From contig NC_018337.1 of the NCBI RefSeq assembly GCF_000234665.1, positions 830,222 to 894,221 of the forward strand: a DNA stretch of 64,000 nt, given 5' to 3'. Both the position numbers and the translations under genes were made by a program. Source of the DNA: Leishmania mexicana MHOM/GT/2001/U1103. Taxonomy: Eukaryota > Euglenozoa > Kinetoplastea > Trypanosomatida > Trypanosomatidae. The notes under the pieces were generated by a model that ran no database searches, was not told where the DNA came from, and worked only from the letters and a program-made list of their open reading frames with translations. Position 1 is the first letter of the stretch, and every line of letters begins with the position of its first letter. Shown here one piece after another: positions 49,767 through 60,115 of the stretch.

Positions 49767-52487
49767 TTTGTCTGCTCGGCTCTCTCGGGATGAGGGTACC
49801 TGTTTCGCCCTTATTTTTGAGGATGAGAAGGGCGAGGAGGAAGAAGACGAATAGGCGTCAAAGGATGAGAGGAGCGGGAAAAGAAGAATAAAGCAGCACG
49901 TTAACACATGAATAGGCCGGATAAGACAGGGACATGGAAGGGAGAAACGGAGGTGGTGGGTAGAGGTGAGCAGACGCAGCATGCGATGCGGCCGATGCAG
50001 GGCCGATCTTGTCACTGAGAAAGCGCAGACACGCAAGGAAAAAAATAGAAGACAGAATGATAGAGACAGCGACAGCAGCGACAAGGACAACGCCACGCGG
50101 ACGGAGGAAATATAGACACAAAGATGTAGATGTATATATATATAAGCAAAGCGACCACTTGCTCTGCACGATAGCGCTACCCGGAACGCGTGAAGACCTT
50201 CTGTTTAAAGGCGTGGAGGTCGATGATTGAAGGCGGCAAAGGGGGCGGCAGAGGCAGTGTAAACGCGGGGGGTGCCACAGGGAGAAAGAGGAAGAGGGAA
50301 GGTGGAAGGACGAAAAACGTTTCGAGACTCCACAGCTGCCAGTTACCGACAAGACAGCCGGCGCAAAAGGGGGAGGAAAAAAAGAGAGAAAGAGGTGCAG
50401 AGGGTAAGATGTATGAGAAAACAGTAATGGCGTATACAGCGATCCTCCGATGAGGTGGAGAGGAGAGGGGAGCGAGGAGAGCGTCATATCTGCGGCAAGC
50501 CAAGGGCACATGGTTTTGTTGCGGTGCCGTCGGAACACGCTACCCCGTAACCTACTCCGCCTCCAGTGAGTGGCGACTCTGAATACCATTGCTATGCGCT
50601 CCAGTACGCTCGAAGAAACGCTGACGTTCGTCTTTTTTTGTTGTTTTCCGCAGAGGCTGACGTTCGCTCTAGTAAAATATGTGCGTCGCTTTCCCGATGC
50701 GTATTCGCCCAACATGGAGGGTGTCCGTGAAACTAGATATGCGCTGCGTACGGTGTTTAACAGCGCATTCGCCGTCGACGCGAGGTTGTACAACGACATA
50801 CCCAAGGGTGCTGCCCTTATCGGCCGTCGAGCATACCAGCAAGCCGTGCACTTTCTCCAGTTGCGGTATTTACTTCGCTTTTCCCCTTTCTCTCCGATCT
50901 GCACGAGCCACCGCCAACACTCACCTCACAGCTCCATCACAACTGTCTCCTGCCTGTCCGGACATACTCGCTCTTGCGGCTGAACCCGCGCATCAGCGAA
51001 GGAGGGACAAGAGCGAGGCAACAGAAAATGTACCGCGGCCGATAAGACGACAGGACATGCCTTTCAGGAAGACAGAAAGGCTCGGCGGGGAGATGGAGGG
51101 GGAGGGGGGAAGAAGGAAGAACCACAGACGATTCCGTGAGATATGCCGGCACACACACAAGGGCGAAACCACAATACAACGGCAAAAACAAAGGAAAAGA
51201 GATGAGAGTCACATCAAGAAAAAAAGGCCTGCACACAGGCATACACACAGACACACACGTACACACGCGCAAACTCACGTACATAGAAGCGAAAAGGTGA
51301 TAATAATAAGAGAGAGACGGGACTCTTTCGATATCTGTCCCTCTTCCCCTCTCTCAACGAGCAGCAGCAGCACACGCACGCACACACCAAACACACAGAG
51401 CAATGCAACATGGGAGAGAGGCCCAGACATCCAACACACAAAAAAAACGAAACATCCACGCTCACACCTCGCCGGCGCGCACAGACACAAAGACACAAAT
51501 ACCTGCTGGCATATGCACACACCGACACATACGAACACACAGCGATAGGGGCAAGCGTGAACATGCCCAAGTGCCTCGAGCAGACGCAGGAACACATCAA
51601 GAGCAAGAGAAAAACGGAAGAACAAAAAAGGACGGTGATGGCGAACTTACTTGCGGGCGAGTGGAAGCGAGGAGGGAAAGAAAAGACGGAGGGAGGGAGG
51701 GAGGGAGGGGGCGCAGTCGACAAAAAAAAAGAAGCAAGCGCCAATACAAACCATAGGAACAACACGACGAAGGCGGGCAAAACGGGACAAGACAAAAGAG
51801 GCGGTCTTCTCTAATCACACGAAGGAACACAAGAAGAGGACATGGAGACATGAAACTCACAGAGAGAGAGAGTAAAGGCAAACCAACACTAAGGAAAATA
51901 AAAAAAAGATCGAGGAGGAAGGGGAAGGGGCGCCGAGAGGCCGCCAACAAGCGACATGCCGGTTTTGCTTGTGAATGCGCAAGCGGCGTCTCGAGGCGGC
52001 GCGACAACGCACCAGAAACTGCACCACGCGAGCCACCCAACCATGGAATCCAGCCACCCCTCCCCCTCCCCCACCCCCGGTACCCAAGTCTAACGTACGG
52101 CGTGCAGACAAAGACGGCCAACATGGAGAACAAGACGAAGCTGATAGCACCATACATCACGCAGCATAGAAAGGGAAAAACGAAGCGTGAACATCACCAG
52201 AGAGGGAGACCAAAAAATATCACGGAGGAGGAGGGAGGGGAGGTGGGGAAGGAACACGAGGCAGACTCAGCAAGTGGGCCACGAAATCACCAAGAGCGCC
52301 GTGCGAAAAAAAAAGAAGAGACGGAAGAGCAGAAACGAACCAGCCATAGTGAAAGAGAGCGAGACGCTCTGTTCGCTGTTCTCACCCCACCATGAGCAGA
52401 GGGTGTCAGAGGAGGTGAAAGGAGGCAGGTGGCAGAGTCTCTGCTGCGCCTCTCCGTCCTCGCATATGGGCAACTCCGTGCGTGACA
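49767..52487 (-). other. intergenic region: 5' leader of ALG2 and 3'UTR of the TPR/J protein
   Basis: 2.7 kb. It has a TATATATATATA run (50131-50143), CA runs (51240-51262) and purine blocks such as GGGAGGGAGGGAGGGAGGG (51688-51709). A minus-strand frame from the ATG at 50799 (MSLYNLASTANALLNTV) looks protein-like for ~40 codons and then degrades into low complexity. I do not call it a gene. Confidence 0.45.
49810..49880 (-). promoter_or_regulatory. candidate polypyrimidine tract and spliced-leader acceptor for ALG2
   Basis: The minus strand from about 49880 to 49820 is C/T-rich (CTTCTTCCTCCTCGCCCTTC). The first AG after it is at 49810-49811, 44 nt upstream of the ALG2 ATG. Another AG lies at 49800-49801. 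Pattern-based inference. Confidence 0.4.
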
Positions 52488-54914
52488 CTACCAAAAGCCG
52501 TTGCCGCCAGCGCGGTGACGACCGCGGTAGTAGTCGTTCGCGCTCCCTCCGCTGTACGTGGAGGAGAAATTGAACCCGCCAGCACGCGTGAAGCGCTCGC
52601 GATCCTGCTTCGCGTCGTACTCGCGCCTCTTCACAGTATCCGCCAAGGTGGCGTACGCCTCACTGATAATTTTGAATTTGTGCTCGGCCCGCTCCCGCTC
52701 AACCTCATCCAGGCCAATGCACTTGTCCGGGTGCCACCGCAGCGAGAGCTCGCGGTACTTGAGCTTGATCTCTCGCTCTGTCGCGGTGCGAGAGACACCT
52801 AATTGAAAGTAAAAGTCCCTCTCCTTCTCCGCCTCCTTGGCCAGGTTCTGCTCTGCCGCTCTCAGCTCCCGGGCCAGCTCGCGGTCGGTGCTGTCGTACT
52901 CGATCGCCTTCTTGAAGTCCCGCACGGCGGCAAAGTGGTCGCCAAGGTGTTCGTGGCAGCGCGCGCGGCGCGCGTACGCCTTGTAGAACTCCTTGTCGAT
53001 CTGCAGCGTCTTGGTGCAGTCCTCGACGCCCTCCCGGTAGCGACCCAGCTCCTTATACGCGGCGGCGCGGTTGCAGTAGAGCACGCGCAGCACCTGATCG
53101 TTGTCAGCGGCGGCTTGAATGGCGACCGTGTAGTACTCGGCCGCCGGGCCGTAGTTCTTCTTGTTGAAGTTTGAGTTGCCCTTCTGCTTGCCGTCGTCAA
53201 CGGCATCAATCTTCTTCAAAAGCTCGTTGCAGGCGTCGTCCAGCTGCGCCGCGTCCACGATGCACTTCCGCGCTCGCTCAAAGTACTCGAAGCCGGAGAG
53301 GTAGAGACACTCGCTCATGATGCGGCACGCAGCCGGGGTGCGCGTGGAGTGCGAGAGCGCCTCCAGCACCTCCACGGCGCGCATGTAGTGCCGCTGCTCC
53401 CGCAGCGACTCGGCACTCCGAACTCGGAACGGCACGGTATCGCTGAACTGAGCAACCAACATCCGGTACTGCTCATCGCCTTCCGGGGTGCCGAAGCAAC
53501 GCTCGGCGTGGCGGTACGCCTCGAGGCCACTCTTGTACCGGGCAAGCTCCGCCTCCATGTCGCTGGTCAAGCGATCCCTCGGCGTGCTCTCCATGATCTC
53601 CACGGCACGCTTTAGATTTCCCATCGTGCAGGCAGAGCGAGCGGCGCGCGACAGCATCTTCACGCTGCTCGGGTCCAGGCGCACTACCTCGAGGCAGTCC
53701 TCAATGCACTCGCTGTACCGTTGTGCCATATAGTGTGCCGCACTACGGTTGCCGTAGAGGAACTTGACGTTGGACTGATGATCCATCGGCTGCAACTTGA
53801 TTGCCTTTGTGTAAAGTTCCAACGCAGCAACGTACTCCGCGTTCTCATACTTGCGGTCCGCCTCCAGCTTGTACTGTCGGCTCGTGACGCCGTTAGGCCT
53901 CCCGGCGGCAACCGCCGGGGTGGCTCGCGCGGTGATGGCAGCGCTTTTGCGCGTCGTGATCTCCGAGCGGCTAGAGGCTTCCGCGCTGCCGATCTGGTGG
54001 CGCTCGGCAGTCTCGGCATCCGTCAGCTCCGCTAAGACCGCTTGCATCGCGGCTGTGGAAGTGGCAGAAGCCGGAGCCGGTGAGCTGGGCGATGCGACAG
54101 CCACCGCCTCCTCTTTTGCCACCGACTCTGCGCCGTTGGGGTGTGTGGCGTTCACTGGAAGGGGTCGCTTTGCGCGCAGAATGCGGCGATCGCCCACGAA
54201 GTCGTCGTGTGACTCAGGCAGTCCTGCTGCAGCCTTCAGCACTCGCAGCACCTCTCGCAGCGGTCGCGGCAACTCTGTGATGTGGGTGCCTGGCAAGGCC
54301 AGAGCGCAACGCCGGCACGCTACCGATGCATGCGCCCCGATGAGTACAACGTCTACCACTACCTTGGCACACAAAGCACACCTGAGATGTCGCTCGGAGA
54401 GACTCTTGGCAAACTCCATCACCTCTGGATGCTCATCGTTGGCAGCGACGCCGCTTGCATTAGCCGAGCTGCGCATTGCGTGACCGCTGTTGGCCCCACT
54501 TCCATTGCCGACGTTTGGCGCCAAGGTGGATCTAGGGCTCGTCTGCTGCTGTGAAGGTCCCGTCGCGGCGGCACTGGCACCGGTCGGGCGGCGACTGAAA
54601 ACGGTGAAGCCGTTCTCATCCTTCGGGTCCGTGAATCGTGCTGCGACGCCGTTGACACCGCGAAGGACAGGAGTTCCACCTTGTAGCTTGTCTGTCGGGC
54701 CAGCCCGGACGCCGCTGATCTTGTTGACGTTAAGGTTGTTGGGCCAGGCCAGGCCGCTCGCGCTGGCGGTGGCCGTGTTCAGTGACAGCTCTGGCGAGCG
54801 GTTCCCCGCATCGGTGCCGACGTCGCGCGGGTCGCTGGTGGGCTCATCCAACTTAGAAGAGGAGGAAGCCGATGAAGACACCACCTCCGGCTCCATTCCA
54901 AGGGCGGCGCTCAT
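52488..54914 (-). CDS. TPR and J-domain co-chaperone (DNAJC7-like)
   Basis: 808 aa from the ATG at 54914 (MSAALGMEPEVV). The order is a disordered Ser/Ala/Asn-rich N-terminus (1-165), a four-Cys segment with CALC (179-182) and CRRC (200-203), a linker, and an array of TPR units from about 345. The latter include YKLEADRKYENAEYVAALELYTKAI and a later NSNFNKKNYGPAAEYYTVAIQ block. A J domain (about 700-770) follows with the HPD tripeptide in RWHPDK (729-731). A Gly/Asn/aromatic tail ends GNGFW. TPR-J proteins of this type hand substrates between Hsp70 and Hsp90 and stimulate Hsp70 ATPase through HPD. The N-terminal Cys segment is not part of the usual DNAJC7 plan. No signal peptide is visible, so it is likely cytosolic. 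Confidence 0.9.
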   Translation of the reverse strand: MSAALGMEPEVVSSSASSSSKLDEPTSDPRDVGTDAGNRSPELSLNTATASASGLAWPNNLNVNKISGVRAGPTDKLQGGTPVLRGVNGVAARFTDPKDENGFTVFSRRPTGASAAATGPSQQQTSPRSTLAPNVGNGSGANSGHAMRSSANASGVAANDEHPEVMEFAKSLSERHLRCALCAKVVVDVVLIGAHASVACRRCALALPGTHITELPRPLREVLRVLKAAAGLPESHDDFVGDRRILRAKRPLPVNATHPNGAESVAKEEAVAVASPSSPAPASATSTAAMQAVLAELTDAETAERHQIGSAEASSRSEITTRKSAAITARATPAVAAGRPNGVTSRQYKLEADRKYENAEYVAALELYTKAIKLQPMDHQSNVKFLYGNRSAAHYMAQRYSECIEDCLEVVRLDPSSVKMLSRAARSACTMGNLKRAVEIMESTPRDRLTSDMEAELARYKSGLEAYRHAERCFGTPEGDEQYRMLVAQFSDTVPFRVRSAESLREQRHYMRAVEVLEALSHSTRTPAACRIMSECLYLSGFEYFERARKCIVDAAQLDDACNELLKKIDAVDDGKQKGNSNFNKKNYGPAAEYYTVAIQAAADNDQVLRVLYCNRAAAYKELGRYREGVEDCTKTLQIDKEFYKAYARRARCHEHLGDHFAAVRDFKKAIEYDSTDRELARELRAAEQNLAKEAEKERDFYFQLGVSRTATEREIKLKYRELSLRWHPDKCIGLDEVERERAEHKFKIISEAYATLADTVKRREYDAKQDRERFTRAGGFNFSSTYSGGSANDYYRGRHRAGGNGFW

Positions 54915-57536
54915 GGCACGCGCGTCTGTGATTGGGGAGCCGAGGGAAACGAGCGGTGAGAACAGGCGAAAAACTCTGCGGAGGCGTGCGCTGTGTCCTG
55001 CGCGCTTCTGCAAGCGGGTGGCTGGGTGGGCGGGTGGGTTCACCAGCAACGATAATGGCCGGCACCCTCAGCGCCTTGTCGATGCTGTCTTGATATTGTG
55101 CTGTTTCTGAATGGCGGAGGCGTGGGCACAAGGAGACGGATATGAGCGTATATCCCCCCCCGTGATTGGGCTGGCCTGTGTTCTCCGACAGTCGCCCACT
55201 TTCTTATTTTTCGTTGTTGTTCCTTTTGCGATCTATGAGCGTCACCGAAAGCGCGGAGGGGATGTCTGGTGCACACGTGGCGCGTCCTCTCCAAGTGGTC
55301 CCCCCACCTGAGTGACTTGTGATGACGGGGGAAGGGGAAGAAAGGAGAGGGTGCTGGCTTCTATGTCGCTCACGTGAGAGCAGACGACTGTGCAAGTCTA
55401 AACAACGCGCGACGGCGAGAGAGGAAATTGTGTACGCAGTTGTGAACAGATGATACTCCAAAAACCCGTGTGCTCGCACAGCTGCGTGCACACAAGCACG
55501 CAGGAGTGGAGAGAAAGAGCACCGATCAGCAGTGGCGCACGGGCAGCAGGCACGACTAGGGGGAGGGGGCCTCGGGAAACCCGATCGCTGAGAAGCAAAA
55601 CGGCAACAACTAGAAAAGGCCTGGCGAAAAGAAAACGAAAAACGGCGAAGGAGTGGCGCCACAGAGAGCGAGACAAGACGTAGACCATACACACATACAC
55701 ACAACAACAGAAAAAAAAAACAAGGGAGAACAACGGCGCGCGCACGGCGTTGAGGAAGAATTGGTGGTAATCCGTTGCAGCGGCGAGACGTCCGCGAGAG
55801 AGAAAAATGGAAAGGTATACCCGTGCTTGGATGTGCGTGTGAGGTGAGGGAGGAGGGGGTCTGAGGGTCGCGGGAGCTAATTGAGCAGGGTGCACACCAC
55901 AGGAGAACAAGCAAGGCGCGGGAAGGGCAGGAGTGAGGCTGCCGTCGACACGGGCGGCAGCCAGGGTCTCTAGGAAGAAGTAAAAGGAAAGGGAAGGTGC
56001 GAGTCTGATAGAGGGCCAAGTGAATTACGGAGCGGTAGTCCGGTACGCGGCTCCACGGTCGGGAAGCAGAGAGTATGCAAAACAAGAGCCAGGCCGCACT
56101 GACAAGCAAACGAAATTAAGCTGTATCGGAAAGTATGAAGAAGGCGGTGAGGGGCAGTCCAGGCACCTCCCCGTCTGCAAAGTGGAAATCAGAAACAAAA
56201 GGCTGATGCTTGGTGCCAACACCGCAGCAGGAGGAAAGGGACAGAGACGCGGCCACGAGTTGCTGCTCTTGACTGCGGGAAGAGGACTGTCGCGCGGGGG
56301 AGGGGGGAGAGGGAAAAGAGGAAGCACGGGATTATCGTCACCCGATGCGAGAAGCCACATAAAGTGGGCGATACGAATTTGCAATGTAACGCCGTTCAGC
56401 GTTGACGAACAAGCAAAAGGGCGGGAGGAGAAAGAGGAGTAGGAGAAGGGAAGGGAGGGCGTGTCAAAGGCGCGAGATCAGAGCAGGTAAAATGTTGGAG
56501 TAAAAAAAGAAAAGAAAGTTGAAGGAAAGCAGAATGGGAAGCGGTGGTAGATGCATCGGTGCCGCGCAAGAGAGAACGGAAGCGGTCGGTAGTGTTACCC
56601 CCCCCCCTTTCGTTACTTCGCACCTCCAATGAGCACAGAGCTACCTCAGCTCGTAGCGAGCAAGCGGATAGCTGGCGACTCCCTCGTTCTTTCGTACCGC
56701 CTGCCCCGAGCGCTGTGCAGCAAAGGAGAACGAGAAGCAGAGGAAGTCATCCGTCCATGAAGGATGCGCTGCGACTCGTCGCGTTTTGCTCCGCTTGATT
56801 CCAGCTTGTCAGGGAAGCCACTGTCGTTGAAGTCCTCTCCGTTTGTGTGTTTCTATTTTGACTTTTTTCTTGCCTCACGCGCTTACACGAGCGTGAGGAC
56901 CTAGGTGGGAGATGTGCACACAAGCACAAGCACGCGTAGTATAATCCCGGAGCGGGCGGTGTATACCGTACAGTGAAACGCTTAATCATCAACCCAACGC
57001 CACAGACACCAGAAAAAAAAGCAAACAACGAAGCGATCCACAAAGGCGCGCGCGCGCCACCATCATGCGCTCTTTTGCTCGCCAACGCAGACAGATATGA
57101 ACGTCCGTTGAGAGAGCACATCGCTCACTCGCGTATGCGTGACTGAGCACCCTCGAGTCACACACGGAATAAGCGAGAGGGTGAGCGGGAAAAAAAACGC
57201 GAAAAAAGGAACAGGAGGAGCTCGCGCCTTTAACCACGCACCAGCAAAGACATCAACGTGCGTCAGGAGTGGAGTGGCAGGGGCAAAACGGTGCTTGTAC
57301 ACACGTACCCAATATACAACAGTACATACGCGAGCAGGCATTCTGAAACGACAAGTGGATTGTGAACGTGACAACAAAACCACGAAAGGCGGCATGTTTC
57401 ACGGAAGAAAAAAAAAGAAGGGGCTGGGGAGACATAGACAGAGAGCGCGTGGCAGGGGAAGCAGCATGCGGAGCAGAGGAGGCGAGCAGCAAGATGATGT
57501 GAATTCAACTAGACAACACTCCAAAAGCGGGACCCG
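54915..57536 (-). other. intergenic region, no gene seen
   Basis: 2.6 kb between the small zinc-knuckle-like gene and the TPR/J gene. It has CA-rich (55688-55703), A-run (55710-55720) and G-rich blocks (56296-56312). Minus-strand frames are Cys/Leu/Phe-rich and low-complexity. No gene is supported. Confidence 0.45.
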
Positions 57537-58103
57537 CTATGCGTGTGCCTTCATGCGCTTTCGTAGCTTCTGCGCCTCCTGCCGGAGACGATTATCAGAC
57601 TTCTTTCCCTTGCACTCCTTACATTTCCAACCGTGCGGGCGGTGAATCATGCCGGGAACGTTGAAGCGGCCGCACACCACACACAACTTCGGCATTGTCG
57701 TTCCGTTTGACGGGGAACGGCCTTCGCTGCTGGATCTGGAGTGAAGGCTGCTTGTCGTTGCCGTGCCGAAGCTGCCCTGCAGATCAGATGTCGGCGGGAT
57801 ATTGAAGGTGCTCTCCGCCAGCGGCACCAGAAACTCAATCGGGATGGACATAAAGAGGGGATAGCGGTAGCCGGCGGGAGAGAGGTTGGTGGGGCGGAAC
57901 TGAACCATTACAAGGTTCTCACCAGTGTAGCGTACCACGATGCCCTCGAGCTTGCCGGCGCACACCTGCTCCATCGCCTCGCACCAGTAGCTGTCCGTTA
58001 GGTGCTTGCGCAGAGAGGCGCTCGACGCGAGAATGAGATAGGACTCTCCGGGGGTGGCGAAGGCAAAGTTCCTCGCCGGCTGCTTCTCGATTCGGAACGA
58101 CAT
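57537..58103 (-). CDS. hypothetical small protein with C-terminal Cys pairs, 188 aa
   Basis: From the ATG at 58103 (MSFRIEKQPARNFAF). I do not recognise the family. The N-terminal half (1-~95) looks beta-rich and globular: TPGESYLILASSASL, GKLEGIVVRYTGENLVMVQFRPTNLSP and YPLFMSIPIEFLVPL. A Ser/Thr/Gly linker (about 100-135) leads to a C-terminal zinc-binding-like module with CVVC (about 141-144) and CKEC (160-163), followed by a basic, Lys/Arg-rich end (about 166-186). A C-x2-C/C-x2-C module with a basic tail suits nucleic-acid or protein binding. No specific role is proposed. Confidence 0.75.
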   Translation of the reverse strand: MSFRIEKQPARNFAFATPGESYLILASSASLRKHLTDSYWCEAMEQVCAGKLEGIVVRYTGENLVMVQFRPTNLSPAGYRYPLFMSIPIEFLVPLAESTFNIPPTSDLQGSFGTATTSSLHSRSSSEGRSPSNGTTMPKLCVVCGRFNVPGMIHRPHGWKCKECKGKKSDNRLRQEAQKLRKRMKAHA

Positions 58104-60115
58104 TTTCGTGTTGGCGACAGCGATGACAGAAGGAACCTATGCTGAATTACTCTGGGATGAGGAAGAGGAGGAAGAGGAGGAGGAAGGGGGGGATCTGTGG
58201 ACGAAAGATTGCGTCAAGTGCACACAGCGCGAGCACGGACCAGACAAAGGTGTGTATGTGCGGGTGCGTGCACGCGTTGCAAGAAAAGAGCAGAAAAAGG
58301 GGCGGAAGAAATGCAAACAAAAAGAAGGTCGGAGTGTGGGAGGGAGGGGGAGGGGCTACTGTGTCGTGTACGCGCTTGTGAGAGTCTCTTCTCGTTGTGG
58401 TGGCTCACACACGCACACACACAACAACAACAACAACAACAACAGAGAGAAAAAGATGATGTTCGGCTTCGCACGCACGCAGGCACGCACACACGAAGTG
58501 AACTGAGTAAGCCGTGAAGGGGCAAACAAAGACACAACAAACAGACGAAGGGCAGCAGTGCCGGAGGCGGCCGCTGTGCGGTGAAAACGCATAAAGAAAA
58601 AAATTTGAGGAAAAGACAGGCACGGAGGAGGTGCACGGAATAGAGCCGCGTGCCAACTTGATTTGCTTCTCCTCCTTGTTGCTGTTTAGCGATGTGTGTG
58701 CGTGTGTGTGTGTATATGTGTATGTGAATGCGCGCTTGCCTCTCGTGCGCTTTCTTTTTCTTTTTTTCTCTACCGTACCGCTGTGGTAGCTCTGGCGCAC
58801 GCCGACGAGGGAAACACGACGAGGGAGAGGGACGGGGGACACCAATAAAAACGAGGACAACAAAGATCAGTGCCGCGTTGAAGCAACTCCCTGGTAGTGA
58901 CATGGCCACACACACCGAGAGAGGGAGAGATACAGAGAGAATATAGGAGACGGACAGTGGAGGAAGGGGGAGGCGTGCGCGCCAGCAAAGGCGCGTTGGA
59001 CAGGGAGGGAAAGAGAGATGCAGAGATGCATGTGGCACGGTCGGACATGCAGACTCCTCCTCGTCTCAGAGGTGTCGCTGCACTTTCCAACTTCGCTGGA
59101 CGCGCTCCAGTCGGCGTGAGCTTGGAGAAAGAGCGCTCACAGCTACCTTCGTTGCGTTTTCTTTTTCTTGTTCGCTCCTTTATTAGCGTTCCGCCAAGGT
59201 GCAGCTACGGTGAGCTATCGCCGTCAGAGAGAAAGAGGATGCTTTGACGCCCTACACCTCGTTCGTCTGCCTGATTCACGTTTCACAGCGAGAGGTGCAC
59301 GTGTGCTCTACGGTTTGCTGCTTCGTGATGTACACGCTGCTGAACAACATCGGCCGCGTCACATACGAGAAAACGGAACATAAAAGCACGCGAAGTACAG
59401 AAAAAAAGGGGAAAGCGAAAAAAGAAAAAACGACGAAGCGAATGAAACATGCGCCAGCGAGCACGCTAAGGTGCGCACACTGGATGAAAAGTAGAACCAA
59501 GGCATCAGGGCACACACGCATACACACAATTCAAGGGCTGCCGCACAGCACCTACACACCCACACGCACATACAGAGAGCGACACCACACTGGGGCAGAA
59601 ATGACGCAGCGAGTCGAGTTGCACATTCGCCAGAGCAGAGCTGGCAAAACGAAGCCGCAGCCACATACGCAAGCGAGTCGAGGAGGGACGAAGGCGGTCA
59701 ACGGACGAGACAGAAACAAGAGGGGAAAAACAAGCGCGCAGCAAAACAATATACCCACAGACGCACCCGCACCCTGACATCTGCCAGGCGCACTCACGAG
59801 TTGTCCATACTAAGCTTCCCCCCCCCCGCCCATCCCCTAGTGGTAGACGCGCACAAAAAGGTGAAAACCGAAGAAAGCGCCTCAGGCTCATACACGTTCG
59901 CATCTCGACAGGCGGTTGCGTTCTTCCGATGGTGCACACTTCTGCTGTTGCCGTTGCTTGCCTGCTTTACCTCATGAGCTTCGCCTTTTTTCCTTTCTTT
60001 CCACCGCCACTTGCGTGCATGCAACCCCCCCCCCTCGAGCATAACCGGCCGACGAGCTCGTGCTCCCCTCTTCCCCCGCGCGTAGAGCACAGAGCGCACA
60101 AGATAGAGAGAAGAC
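58104..60115 (-). other. intergenic region: 3'UTR of the Arf-GEF and 5' leader of the 188-aa gene
   Basis: 2 kb. It contains GAGGAAGAGGAGGAAG-type purine sequence (58158-58190), giving a pyrimidine tract on the transcribed strand just upstream of the 188-aa gene. There are also a (CAA)n run (listed separately), (GT)n (58690-58715) and a C-run (59818-59826). No gene. Confidence 0.5.
58421..58443. repeat. (CAA)n microsatellite next to a CA run
   Basis: Seven CAA units on the plus strand following a CACACACAC tract, in the presumed 3'UTR of the Arf-GEF gene. Confidence 0.85.

Noticed and set aside
50640..50799. Possible small gene starting MSLYNLASTANALLNTV, weakly like YOS1/IER3IP1
   Set aside because: The similarity is limited to a few residues, the second membrane segment of that family is missing, and the frame runs into low complexity.
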